Shown: positions 22,050-33,136 of the stretch, in pieces
How the letters are laid out: the number at the start of each line of letters is the position of its first letter
Position numbering within the stretch: the first letter of the stretch is position 1
From: Budorcas taxicolor
Lineage: Eukaryota > Chordata > Mammalia > Artiodactyla > Bovidae
Length of the DNA: 64,000 bases
Direction of reading: 5' to 3'
Assembly (NCBI RefSeq): GCF_023091745.1
Contig: NC_068920.1
Location: forward strand, 113,425,622 to 113,489,621
Program-made: the position numbers and the translations under genes
Notes under the pieces: generated by a model
Database searches by the model: none
The model's input: only the letters and a program-made list of their open reading frames with translations
Told to the model about the DNA's origin: nothing

Positions 22050-22661
22050 TCATGAAGTGATGGGACCAGATGTCATGATCTTCGTTTTCTGAATGTTGAG
22101 CTTTAAGCCAACTTTTTCACTCTCCTCTTTCACTTTCATCAAGAGGCTTTTTAGTTTCTCTTCACTTTCTGCCATAACGGTGGTGTCATCTGGATATCTG
22201 AGTTTATTGATATTTCTCCCGGCAATCTTGATTTCAGCTTGTGTTTCTTCCAGTCCAGCATTTCTCATAGTGTACTCTGCATAGAAGTTAAATAAGCAGG
22301 GTGACAATATACAGCCTTGACAAACTCCTTTTCCTATTTGGAATCAGTCTGTTGTTCCATGTCCAGTTCTAACTGTTGCTTCTTGACCAGCATATAGGTT
22401 TCTCAAGAGGCAGGTCAGGTGGTCTGGTATTCCCATCTCTTTCAGAATTTTCCACAGTTTATTGTGATCCATACAGTCAAAGGCTTTGGCAGAGTCAATA
22501 AAGCAGAAGTAGATGATTTTCTGAAACTCTTGTTTTGCGATGATCCAGCGGATGTTGGCAATTTTATCTATGGTTCCTCTGCCTTTTCGAAAACCAGTTT
22601 GAACATCTGGAAGTTCACGGTTCACGTATTGCTGAAGCATGGCTTGAATAATTTTGAGCAT
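22050..22661 (-). pseudogene. BovB RT palm region with altered catalytic box
   Basis: Two open stretches (22050-22307 and 22344-22661) cover the RT core of the 21414-25353 element and are separated by a stop near 22310-22343. The second holds YFCFIDSAKAFDCMDHNKLW. The first holds the catalytic segment, which reads YPDD (22185-22196), a proline replacing the usual alanine of YADD. That change alone would probably impair catalysis. Confidence 0.8.
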
Positions 22662-22784
22662 TACTTTACTTGCATGTGAGATTAGTACAATTATGCAGTA
22701 GTTTGAGCATTCTTTGGCATTGCCTTTCTTTGGGATTGGAATGAAAACTGACCTCTTCCTGTCCTGTGGCCACTGCTGAGTTTT

Positions 22785-23621
22785 CTAAATTTGCTGGCAT
22801 ATTGAGTGCAGCACTTTCATAGCATCATCTTTCAGGATTTGAAACAGCTCAACTGGAATTCCATCACCTCCACTAGCTTTGTTCGTAGTGATGCTTCCTA
22901 AGGCCCACTTGACTTCCCATTCCAAGATGTCTGGCTCTAGGTGAGTGATCACACCGTCATGATTATCTTGGTCATGAAGAATTTTTTTGTATAGTTCTTC
23001 TGTGTATTCTTGCCACCTCTTCTTAATATCTTCTGCTTCTGTTAGGTCTATACCATTTCTGTCCTTTATTGAGCCCATCTTTGCATGAAATGTTCCCTTG
23101 GTATCTCTAATTTTCTTGAAGAGATCTCTAGTCTTTCCCAGTCTGTTCTTTTCCTCTATTTCTTTGCATTGATCACTGAGGAAGCCTTTCTTATCTCTTC
23201 TTGCTATTCTCTGGAACTTTGTATTCAGATGCTTATATCTTTCCTTTTCTCCTTTGCTTTTGGCTTCTCTTCTTTTCACAGCTATTTGTAAGGCCTCCTC
23301 AGGCAGCCATTTTGCTTTTTTGCATTTCTTTTCCATGGGGATGGTCTTGATCCTTGTTTCCTGTACAATGTCATGAACCTCTGTCCATAGTTCATTAGGC
23401 AATCTATTGATCAGATCTAGTCCTTTATTTCTCACTTCCAGTGTATAATTATAAGGGATTTGATTTAGGTCATACCTGAATGATATAGTTGTTTTCCCTA
23501 CTTTCTTCAATTTAAGACTGAATTTGGCAATAAGGAGTTCATGATTTGACCCACAGTCAGCTCCTGATCTTTTTTTTTTTTTTTTTTTGACTGTGTAGAG
23601 CATCTCCATTTTTGGCTGCAA
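22785..23621 (-). pseudogene. BovB endonuclease end, linker and N-terminal RT, open for 278 codons
   Basis: This is one of the longer open stretches in the window. It starts inside a lysine run produced by the 19-base homopolymer and continues through SNHELLIAKFSLKLKKVGKT, the basic linker with RREAKSKGEKERYKHLNTKF, and the RT approach NKASGGDGIPVELFQILKDD, ending at a stop after ICQQI. The upstream endonuclease piece with FLIGDLNAKVGS is a separate frame at 23631-23954. Confidence 0.8.
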
Positions 23622-24218
23622 AGGATATAATCAATCTGATTTCACTGTTGACCATCTGGTGATGTCCACGTGTAGTCTTCTCTTATGTTGTTTTAAGAAG
23701 GTATTTGCTATGACCAGTGCATTTTCTTGGCAAAACTCTATTAGTCTTTGCCTTGCTTCATTCCATATTTCAAGGCCAAATTTGCCTGTTATTTCAGGTG
23801 TGTCTGGACTTCCTACTTTTGCATTCAAGTCGCCTATAAGGAAAATGATATCCTTATTGGGTGTTAGTTCTAAAAGGTCTTGTAAGTCTTCAAAGAACCG
23901 TTCAACTTCAATTCCTTCAGCGTTACTAGTTGGGGCATAGGCTTGGATTACCATGATATTGAATCATTTGCCTTGTAAATGAACAGAGATCATACTGTCG
24001 TTTTTGAGACTGTATCCAAGTACTGTATTTTGGACTCTTTTGTTGACCTTGATAGCTACTTTATTTCTTCTAAGGGATTCCTGCCCACAATAGTAGATAT
24101 AATGGTCATCTGAGTTAAATTCACTCATTCCAGTCTATTTTAGTTTGCTGATTCCAGAATGTCGACATTCACTCTTGCCATCTCTTGTTTGACCACTTCC
24201 AATTTGCCTTGATTCATG

Positions 24219-24761
24219 AAATTAAAAGACGCTTACTCCTTGGAAGAAAAGTTATGACCAACCTAGATAGCATATTCAAAAGCAGAGACATTACTTTGCC
24301 GAATAAGGTCCGTCTAGTCAAGGCTATGGTTTTTCCTGTGGTCATGTATGGATGTGAGAGTTGGACTGTGAAGAAGGCTGAACGCCCAAGAACTGATGCT
24401 TCTAAACTGTGGTGTTGGAGAAGACTCTTGAGAGTCCCTTGGTCTGCAAGGAGATCCAACCAGTCCATTCTGAAGGAGATCAACCCTGGGATTTCTTTGG
24501 AAGGAATGATGCTAAAGTTGAAACCAGTACTTTGGCCACATCATGTGAAGAGTAGACTCATTGGTAAAGATTCTGATGCTGGGAGGGATTGGGGGCAGTA
24601 GGAGAAGGGGACGACTGAGTATGAGATGGCTGGATGTCATCACTGACTCGATGGACATGAGTCTGAGTGAACTCTGGGAGATGGTGATGAAAAGTGAGGC
24701 CTGGCGTGATGCGATTCATGGGGTTGCCAAGAGTTGGACATGACTGAACTGATCTAAACTG
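24219..24761 (+). mobile_element. BovB 3' fragment nested in the opposite-strand BovB
   Basis: Sense BovB from AAATTAAAAGACGCTTACTCC to the tail sits within the minus-strand element at 21414-25353. The host copy resumes on the far side with no loss that I can see, so this is an insertion, not a rearrangement. Only ATG is shared at the edges, so either the target duplication is very short or it has been lost. The encoded C-terminal segment is open for 138 codons from 24185. Confidence 0.9.
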
Positions 24762-25387
24762 ATGGACCTGACATTCCAGGTTCCTATGCAATATGCTCTT
24801 TACAGCATCAGACCTTGCTTCTATCACCAGTCACATTCACCAGTGTGTATTGTTTTTGTTTTGGCTCCATCACTTCATTCTTTCTAGAGTTATTTCTCCA
24901 CTGATCTCCAGTAGCATAGTGAGCAACTACTGACCTGGGGAGTTCCACTTTCAGTATCCTATCATTTTGCCTTTTCATACTGTTCATGGGGTTCTCAAGG
25001 CAAGGATACTGATGTGGTTTGCCATTCCCTTTTCCAGTGGACCGCATTCTGTCAGACCTCTCCACCATGACCCACCCGTCTTGGGTGGCCCTACTGGCAT
25101 GGCTTGGTTTCATTGAGTTAGACAAGCTTGTGGTCCATGTGATTAGATTGACTAGTTTTCTGTGACTAGGTTTCAGTGTGTCTACCCTCTGATGCCCTCT
25201 TGCAACTCCTACCATCTGACTTGGGTTTCTCTTACCTTGGAGGAGGGCTATCTCCTCACTGCCACCCCTCCTGACCTTGAACGTGGAATGGCTTCTCTAG
25301 ACCCTCCTGCGCCCACGCAGCCACCGCTCCTTGGACGTGGGGTTACTCCTCCCGTATACTTAGTCAAAAAAAGCACAACCAGATACT

Positions 25388-26273
25388 CAGTTCAGTTCAG
25401 TTCAGTCGCTCAGTCATGTCCAACTCTTTGCAACCCCATGAAATGCAGCACACGAGACCTCCATGTCCATCACCAACTCCCGGTGTTCACCCAAAACCAT
25501 GTCATTGAGTCAGTGATGCCATCCAACCATCTCATCCTCTGTCGTTCCCTTTTCCTCATGCCCTCAATCTTTCCAAGCATCAGGAGCTTTTCTAATGGGT
25601 CAGTCCTTGGCATCAGGCAGCCAATGTATTGGAGCTTCAGCTTCAGCTTCAGCATCAGTCCTCTCAATGAATATTTATGATCTCCTTTAGGATGGACTGC
25701 TTGAATCTCCTTGCAGTCCAAGGGACTCTCAAGAGTCTTCTCCAACACCACAGTTCAAAAACATCAATTCTTCAGCACTCAGCTTTCTTTATAGTCCAGC
25801 TCTCACATCCATACATGACCACAGGAAAAACCATAGACTTGAATAGCCTGACTTTGTTGACAAAGTAATGTCTCTGCTTTTCAATATGCTGTTTAGGTTG
25901 GTCATAGCTTTCCTTCAAAGGAGTAAGCATCTTTTAATTTCATGGCTGCAATCACCATCTGCAGTGATTTTGGACCCAGAAATATAAAGTCACCACTGCT
26001 TCCACTGTATCCCCATCTATCTGCCATGAAGTAATGGGGCCAGATGCCATGATCTTAGTTTTCTGAATATTGAGCTTTAAGCCAACTTTTTCACTCTTCT
26101 CTTTCACTTTCATCAAGAGGTTCTTTAGCTCTTCTTCACTTTCTGCCATAAGGAAGGTGTCATCTGCATATCTGAGGTTATTGATATTTCTCCCAGCAAT
26201 CTTGATTCCACCTTGTGCTTCCTCCAGCCCAACATTTCTCATGATGTACTCTGCATATAAGTTAAATAAGCAG
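25388..26273 (-). mobile_element. BovB LINE, 5'-truncated, minus strand
   Basis: Tail at 25388, 5' end in the RT region at AAGTTAAATAAGCAG. The catalytic YADD is intact within the 96-codon minus-strand stretch at 25952-26242. AGATACT/AGATATT at 25381 and 26272 is a possible short target duplication. It pairs as an inverted repeat with the copy at 26575-27545. Confidence 0.92.
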
Positions 26274-26574
26274 ATATTATGTACCTCATATTACAGAATA
26301 TATGCAATATTCATACAAATGAAAGGAAGGAAGGATGGAAGAAGAAAAAAAGAGAAAAAAAGAGAAGAAGTAAGGAATGAAAGGGAAGAAATAAATTCAA
26401 CAAATTTTTGATATATACTCCAGTTTAAATGAACACAGAAGGTACACATATAGAATCTATCATATTCAGAATGAAGAACCTTTGGAAAACAGATCTAATT
26501 TCTCCAAACATAACTCTAAGAAAAAACAGTAGAAAAACAGAGATTAAAATTGTTTAAGGGGCATGTAACCTTTT
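26274..26574. other. Spacer between inverted BovB copies
   Basis: About 300 bases, purine-rich (AAGAAAAAAAGAG-type runs near 26330-26400), with no recognised element. Confidence 0.45.
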
Positions 26575-27545
26575 TGCAGGTCAGGAAGCAATAGTTAGAA
26601 CTGGACATGAAACAACAGACTGGTTCCAAATAGGAAAATGAGTACATCAAGGCTGTGTATTGTCACCCTGCTTATTTAACTTATATGAAGAGTACATCAT
26701 GAGAGACACTGGGATGGAAGAAGCACAAGCTGCAATCAAGATTGCCAGGAGAAATATCAATAACCTCAGATATGCAGATGACACCTCCCTTATGGCAGAA
26801 AGTGAAGAGGAACTAAAAAGCCTCTTGATGAAAGTGAAAGAGGAGAGTGAAAAAGTTGGCTTAAAGCTCAACATTCATAAAATGAAGGTCATAGCATTTG
26901 GTCCCATCACTTCATGGGAAATAGATGGAGAAACAGTGGAAACAGTGTCAGACTTTATTTTGGGGGGCTCCAAAATCACTGCAGATGGTGACTGCAGCCA
27001 TAAAGTTAAAAGACTCTAACTCCTTGGAAGGAAATTTTGACCAACCTAGATAGCATATTGACAAGCAGAGACATTACTTTGCCGATGAATGTCCGTCTAG
27101 TCAAGGCTATGGTTTTCCCTGTGGTCATGTATGGATGTGAGAGTTGGGCTGTGAAGAAGGCTGAGCACTGAAGATTTGATGCTTTTGAACTGTGGTGCTG
27201 GAGAAGACTCTTGAGAGTCCCTTGGACTGCAAGGAGATCCAACCAGTCCATCCTAAAGGAGATCAGCCCTGGGTGTTCTTTGGAAGGAATGATGCTAAAG
27301 CGGAAATTCCAGTACTTTGGCCACCTCATGCGAAGAGTTGACTCATTGGATAAGACTCTGATGCTGGGAGGGATTGGTGACAGGAAGAGAAGGGGACAAC
27401 AGAGGATGAGATGGCTGGATGGCATCACCAACTCAGTGGATGTGAGTTTGAGTGAACTCTGGGAGTTGATGATGGACATGGAGGCCTGACATGCCGGGAT
27501 TCATGGGGTCGCAAAGAGTCAGACATGACTGAGCACCTGAACTGA
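26575..27545 (+). mobile_element. BovB LINE, 5'-truncated, plus strand
   Basis: Sense BovB from TGCAGGTCAGGAAGCAATAG to the tail. A 119-codon open stretch (26660-27019) keeps YADD and the downstream palm. A 92-codon stretch at 27211-27489 keeps the C-terminal region. It contains the full extent of the minus-strand copy at 25388-26273. Confidence 0.93.
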
Positions 27546-27604
27546 AGTGAAGCCAACTGCAACATGGAGAATGTATTGAGATCATGAATCATATAAATAT
27601 GTTT

Positions 27605-27785
27605 TGAAAATATTAGACATTTGGAATAATTTGAACACTGATTGAGTATGTAATTGTATCACAAAACTATTGTTATTTTTTATTGTGTTACTGATATGGT
27701 TATTTTCAAGTGTCCTATGAAATAGTTATGGATAGAATTATATAACATTTGAGATTTTAAAATAATAATCCAATAGTATTGTTAG
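27605..27785 (+). mobile_element. Probable L1M-type 3' UTR fragment
   Basis: GATATGGTTATTTTCAAGTG and GAGATTTTAAAATAATAATCCAAT resemble the 3' UTR of old L1M elements. The match is short and weak. Confidence 0.35.
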
Positions 27786-27927
27786 AGCACATGGAAGGTT
27801 TGTAATGCTAGGGAGACCATATAATTTATCATCCAATCCAGAACATTTTTGAAAATGAGAGGAGTTTTTAGGAATTTTTCTGGGACAACATGCATAATCC
27901 TAATATGTCTCTCTATGCACTGTTTGG

Positions 27928-28043
27928 GCTTCCTTGGTAGTTCCTGTGGTAAGGAATCTGCCTGCAATTCAGGAAACCCCAGTTTGATGCCTGAGTCGGG
28001 AAGATCCCTGGAGAAGTGACAGACTACCCTCTTCAATATTTTT
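27928..28043 (+). mobile_element. Bov-tA SINE, 3'-incomplete
   Basis: TTGGGCTTCCTTGGTAGTTC begins a tRNA-like head, followed by a decayed B-box and the start of the BovB-derived part, which stops at TTCAATATTTTTG. A second SINE of the same orientation begins at the next base. Confidence 0.8.
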
Positions 28044-28262
28044 GGGCTTCCCTCATTTCTCAGATGGTCAAGAATTCGCCTCCAATGCATGAGACCTGGA
28101 TTTGATACTTGAATTGGCAAGATCTCCTGGAAGAGGACATGGCAACCCACTCAAGTATTCTTGCTTGGACAATCCCCATAGACAGAGGAGCCTGGCAGTC
28201 TACAGTTCATGGGGTCACAAAGAGTCAGACTCAACTGAGCAACTAAGCACAGCACAGCACAC
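28044..28262 (+). mobile_element. Bov-tA SINE, second of a head-to-tail pair
   Basis: GGCTTCCCTCATTTCTCAGATGG starts a second complete Bov-tA that ends near AACTGAGCAACTAAGCAC. The rest of the first SINE is not found after it, so this is not a simple insertion into a complete copy. Confidence 0.85.
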
Positions 28263-28404
28263 ATGGACCATTTACCCATTCCATATCCACATGTCTATTC
28301 ATGTGGATAGACTAAATATAATGCCTTCTATATAACATAATAAATTCATATCTGTTAGTCTAGATTTGCCCAAATTCATATCCATTGTCCAGTGTCCATA
28401 CACA

Positions 28405-28508
28405 TGAATTTGGCAAACTCTGGAAGATGGTGGGGGACAGGGAGACCTGGCATGCTGCAACCCATGGGATCTTGAAGAGTTGGACACAATGGTTGACTGA
28501 ACAAAAAC
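28405..28508 (+). mobile_element. BovB 3'-terminal fragment, old
   Basis: GGCAAACTCTGGAAGATGGTG through GTTGGACACAATGGTTGACTG is the last roughly 100 bases of an older BovB. It ends with AACAAAAACAA instead of CTGAA units. Confidence 0.75.
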
Positions 28509-29199
28509 AAAGCCTAGATTTAAACAGAATATTTATGACAAGGACACGGAGAAAGTCGCACTGAAAAGAAAGTGAAGAATATTCTGGCAAATGACATAGA
28601 GAAACAAAAACATTGAGAGAAAAAATGAATTATTATTTTTCACAGATTACTTGATCGTCATCCAACATATTCACCTGTGCTTAGAAATAAAAATTAAGTA
28701 TGTAATGCTCTTGGAAAGCAAATATTGCTGTAATATCTCATTATTTGTTTGTTTAACATGTTACTTACTATGGAAACTCTGTGTGATTTCTTCTGAGGAT
28801 TCCAGTACAAAGCCAACAATATTGTGCAGAGGTATACTCCAACAGATATTATATTTCACATTCCTGGTTCAACTCTTTAGAAAGAATTTAAATCAGTTGT
28901 GATAGGAAGTTCAGGACAGGTGGGAGTGTATGATGTAGAAATTATCCATTATTGTTTTCCATTAAAATATATCTAATGTCATATTGAAACTGTATTATCA
29001 TCATTACTTTGAACATAAATCCTGAAATATATCATTAAATATAATCTACTAAAAATAATGAACATGTTTAGGTGAGTTTATATTTTACAGAGCATTTTCA
29101 TGTGCTGATCAGTATTTCAGATTATTATTATTCAGTCACATATTTAAATTTAGCTTGCTTTATATGAAAAAAGTTTCATTCCAAATATGTACAAATATT
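28509..29199. other. Unassigned AT-rich sequence
   Basis: No repeat or gene that I can support. Confidence 0.4.
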
Positions 29200-29385
29200 G
29201 TTGCAGCTGTTCAGTCACTGAATTGTGTCTAACTCTTTGTGATCCCACGGACTGCAGAAGGTCAGGCTCCCCTATCCCCCACTAACTCCTGGAATTTCCT
29301 CAAATTCACGTCCATTAAGTCAGTTATGCTAACTATCTCATCCTCTGCTGCCCATTCTTCTTTTGCCTTCAACCATTCTCATCAC
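29200..29385 (-). mobile_element. Older BovB 3' fragment, minus strand
   Basis: CTGTTCAGTCACTGAATTGTG through CATTCTTCTTTTGCCTTCAAC is a divergent BovB 3' end. It stops at a 17-base T run (29386-29402). Confidence 0.8.
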
Positions 29386-29402
29386 TTTTTTTTTTTTTTT
29401 TT

Positions 29403-30097
29403 GGTAATGCAATTTATCTATTACATTATTAGAGGTGTTGCTGCCATTTTTTCTTTTAACTGTGAGGTCTGCTCATTTTCTCTGTTTTTGAAGTTGATAA
29501 TCAGGTGACATCCTGCCACATAAAGAGCACATGATGAAGACTAGTCAATTACAGTTTTCCATCCCATAAGCTAAGATATTTATATACAGGGATATTTAAC
29601 TTATGAATAAGAAATCAAGCAAGTTTTCACAGATGGTCTTATGATCTCAGAGAATGAGATTCTTCTTTTGATTGTGATGTAACCAAGCAGAGGAATATGC
29701 AAATAATCCTTGTTATCCCATATAATGGAATTATCTAAGGATAGACTACAAAAAAGAAAAGTAAATTGCTAAATAATAAACAAGATGTATCATAATATTA
29801 TCAGCTTTTGATAGACCACTGAAAACTGGTGGACACAATAAACTATGTATCAACTTCAATTGTTATGTTAATAAACTTTTATGTTTAATCTGGTTTGAGT
29901 TTGGTTTCCACAGTCTCTGAGTCCTGCCTGATTTAATGGACAAGACCAGGTTGAGACCACTTGTGAAACAGATTTCTAGGGCAGTTTCCCGTGAACATAA
30001 CCACTCTGATCTTGATTTTTTTAATAGGTTTTCCTGGTTATCAAATTACTCAGTCATATCTGTTTTCAAAGCAAAGACTATTGCCTTTGTCTGTCAT
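29403..30097. other. Unassigned sequence
   Basis: No element identified. AATAAACTTTT-type motifs near 29868 could be remnants of an old LTR, but nothing else supports this. Confidence 0.35.
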
Positions 30098-30116
30098 CAG
30101 TTCAGTTCAGTTCAGT

Positions 30117-31163
30117 TCAGTGGCTCAGTCGTGTCCGACTCTTTGTGACCCCATGAATCGCAGCACGCCAGGCCTCCCTGTCCATCACCATCTCCTGGAG
30201 TTCACTCAGACTCATGTCCATTGAGTCAGTGATGCCATCCAGCCATCTCATCCTCTGTCGACCCCTTCTCTTCCTGCCCCCAATCCCTCCCAGCATCAGA
30301 GTGTTTTCCAAAGAGTCAACTCTTCCCATGAAGTGGCCAAAGTACTGGAGTTTCAGCTTTAGCATCATTCCTTCCAAAGAAATCCCAGGGCTGATCTCCT
30401 TCAGGATGGACTGGTTGGATGTCCTTGCAGTCCAAGGGACTCTCCAGAGTCTTCTCCAAAACCACAATTCAAAAGGATCAATTCTTCGGCTCTCAGCTTT
30501 CTTCACAGTCCAACTCTCACATCCATACATGACCAGAGGAAAAACCATAGCCTTGACTAGATGGACCTTAGTCGGCAAAGTAATGTCTCTGCTTTTGAAT
30601 ATACTATCTAGGTTGGTCATAACTTTTCTTCCAAGGAGTAAGCGTCTTCTAATTTCATATCTGCAGTCACCATCTGCAATGACTTTGGAGCCCCCAAAAA
30701 TAAAGTCTGACACTGTTTCCATTATTTCTCCACCTATTTCCCATGAAGTGACGGGACCAGATGCCATGATCTTCGTTTTCTGAATGTTGAGCTTTAAGCC
30801 AACCTTTTCACTCTCCTCTTTCTCTTTCATCAAGAGGCTTTTTAGTTCCTCTTCACTTTCTGCCACAAGGGTGGTGTCATCTGCATATCTGAGGTTATTG
30901 ATATTTCTCCTGGCAATCTTGATTCCAGCTTGTGCTTCTTCCAGTCCAGCGTTTCTCATGATGTACTCTGCATAGAAGTTAAATAAGCAGGGTGACAGGA
31001 TACAGCCTTGATGTACTCCTTTTCCTATTTGGAACCAGTCTGTTGTTCCATGTCCAGTTCTAATTGTTGCTTCCTGACCTGCATGCAGATTTCTCAAGAG
31101 GCAGGTCAGGTGGTCTGGTATTCCCATCTTTTTCAGAATTTTCCACAGTTTGTTGTGATCCAC
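30117..31163 (-). pseudogene. BovB RT and C-terminal region, 348 codons open
   Basis: This is the longest open stretch in the window. It runs from MDHNKLWKILKKMGIPDHLT through GKGVHQGCILSPCLF, the catalytic LRYADDTTLV, the thumb-like region, then RRRLLLGRKVMTNLDSIFKS and the basic tail RKRRGRQRMRWLDGITDSMD to the natural stop next to the element's tail. The N-terminal RT blocks lie in another frame at 31133-31507 because of a 7-base deletion. Confidence 0.88.
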
Positions 31164-31507
31164 ACAGTCAAAGGCTTTGGCATAAAGCAGAAATAGATGT
31201 TTTTCTGGAACTCTCTCGCTTTTTCCATGATCCAGCGGATGTTGGCAGTTTGATCTCTGGTTCCTCTGCCTTTTCTAAAACCAGCTTGAACATCAGGAAG
31301 TTCATGGTTCACATATTGCTGAAGCCTGGCTTGGAGAATTTTGAGCATTACTTTACTAGCGTGTGAGATGAGTGCAATTGTGCGGTAGTTTGAGCATTCT
31401 TTGGCATTGCCTTTCTTTGGGATTGGAATGAAAACTGACCTTCTCCAGACCTGTGGCCACTGCGGAGCTTTCCAAACTTGCTGGCATATTGAGTGCAGCA
31501 CTTTCAC
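31133..31507 (-). pseudogene. BovB RT N-terminal blocks, frameshifted
   Basis: A 124-codon stretch holds MKVLHSICQQVWKAPQWPQV, FIPIPKKGNAKECSNYRTIA and GFRKGRGTRDQTANIRWIME, which are RT fingers motifs. After YFCF it runs into a shifted frame where the family has IDYAKAFD. The cause is seven missing bases in the segment that reads GGCTTTGGCATAAAGCAG on the plus strand. Confidence 0.85.
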
Positions 31508-31932
31508 AGCATCACCTTTCAGGATTTGAAATAGCTCAATAGGAATTCCATCACCTCCACTAGCTTTATTCGTAGTGATGCTTTCTAAGGACTACTTGAC
31601 TTTACATTCCAGGATGTCTGGCTCTAGATGAGTGATCACACCATCATGATTATCTGGGTCATGAAGATCTTTTTTTTGTACAGCTTTTCTGTGTATTCTT
31701 GCCACCTCTTCTTAATATCTTCTGCTTCTGTTAGGTCCAGACCATTTCTGTCCTTTATCAAGCCATCTTTGTATGAAATGTTCCCTTGATATACCTAATT
31801 TTCTTGAGGAGATCTCTAGTCTTTCCCATTCGGTTCTTCCTCTATTTCTTTGCATTGATCACTGAAGAAGCCTTTCTTATCTCTTCTTGCTATTCTCTGG
31901 AATTCTGCATTCAGATGCTTATATCTTTCCTT

Positions 31933-32164
31933 AGCAGGGCTTAAAATATTATTCATCCCTCCACTCTCCAAATCTACCTTTTCAATCATTAAAATTATTC
32001 AAGACCCATAATTATCCTTTCTTTCACAGAAATCTTCATCCCATGGTGATTTCTCCAGCCTTGTCCTTTAGTGATGAAGGGACTCTAACCCCTCATCTCA
32101 TGCACACATCCTGTCCCCCACTTTCTGGTGTTAATTCATTTATAAAATCTAAAGCTCTTAACCT
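31933..32164. other. Unassigned sequence
   Basis: No confident assignment; part may belong to the MLT1 that follows. Confidence 0.35.
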
Positions 32165-33106
32165 CAAGTGGGACCTTTGACTCTTGTCTAACTCACAGAA
32201 TATATCAGAGATGGTGAAGTGTCACCCCTGTGATTCTATTACTTTATAACAAGACTCTGCCTTGCTTCCATACTCCTGTTACAGACTCCTTACTGCTAGT
32301 TGAAGTAAGGGTTAATGCTGGGAAAGTCTATATGGTATGATATATTTTGTCAGTAGCCACGTAAGGCATTACTGACAAAATGGAGGCACAGCCCCAGACC
32401 CCTCTCCTCATTCTGCAGGCACAGTCCCAGGATGAATGAGTTACACCTTGTAATTCTGACTTGTTTTTTTCATTTCCTCGGCTGAGTTGACTGAAAAGAA
32501 TATTAAGGTGCTTATTGTTTTTGAGAGGACCATGAGAAGGCACAAAGCCTTCTGCAGCTGTGCTCAGAGAATAATTCATAAAGTTAATCACTGATGTTTG
32601 TTCAAGGACTTTTACAAGAGTGTCCCAGGGTGAACATGCAGGTCGCAGCTTGAGGCAATGGGAGGGATTGTTATCTGAAGCCTATTTGTGAGGAAAGTGT
32701 TTATGGCAAAAGAGTTTGCTGAATTTAGGTCTTAGGGATAATAAAAATAGTTAGAAGCTAAAGATTTAATGAATGTTGTGATGTTAGCATATTCTACTAT
32801 AGCTTATAGAAATTAGGGACTTTAGAGATATTATTAGCTAGAAGCCCTTTCTAAGAAATAGTGAACTTGGGATACTAGGGGCAAACAGGACTTAGAAAGA
32901 TAAGAAATAAACTGAGGAATGTGGTATGCAGCCCAGACATTAGCATGAGTTACAGTGTATTCACAAGGACACTTGAGAAAAAGTAGATAAGAGAATCGCT
33001 GAGGCAGAAACTCCTTTTGAGGGGCAACAGTGATTTATGGAGACAACAAATCTGGTTCAGTGGGAACTGAAAATATCAAACCTCTGACATGATGCTTTTG
33101 TAAAAG

Positions 33107-33114
33107 TATAAAAG
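33107..33114 (+). promoter_or_regulatory. TATA box of the solo LTR
   Basis: TATAAAAG lies about 120 bases before the LTR end, which fits a U3/R promoter. Activity is not known. Confidence 0.55.
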
Positions 33115-33130
33115 AGAATCATAAGCTTGA

Positions 33131-33136
33131 AATAAA
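33131..33136 (+). terminator. Polyadenylation signal of the solo LTR
   Basis: AATAAA is placed just after the TATA box, as in retroviral LTRs with a short R. Confidence 0.55.

Larger units (their letters stand above)
21414..25353 (-). mobile_element. BovB LINE, near full length, minus strand, split by another BovB
   Basis: The reverse complement of BovB runs from the tail at 21414 through RT, linker and endonuclease to the start of the GC-rich 5' region (about 25250-25353). A plus-strand BovB at 24219-24761 interrupts it; minus-strand sequence resumes at GATGGACCTGACATTCCAGG. Without the insert it is about 3.4 kb, with most of the 5' tandem units missing. A 19-base T run at 23570-23588 sits in the coding part. 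Frames are broken in several places. I found no convincing target duplication. Confidence 0.93.
30098..31932 (-). mobile_element. BovB LINE, 5'-truncated, minus strand, well preserved
   Basis: Tail at 30098, 5' truncation in the linker at AAGGAAAGATATAAG (31932). Two overlapping open stretches cover most of the RT, and divergence from the consensus as I recall it is low. Disruptions I can see are a 7-base deletion near 31182 and a tryptophan-to-stop type change in the KWALES segment near 31591. No clear target duplication was found. Confidence 0.95.

Noticed and set aside
25162..25680. 172-codon plus-strand frame
   Set aside because: It crosses from the 5' end of one minus-strand BovB into the tail of the next and is antisense to both.
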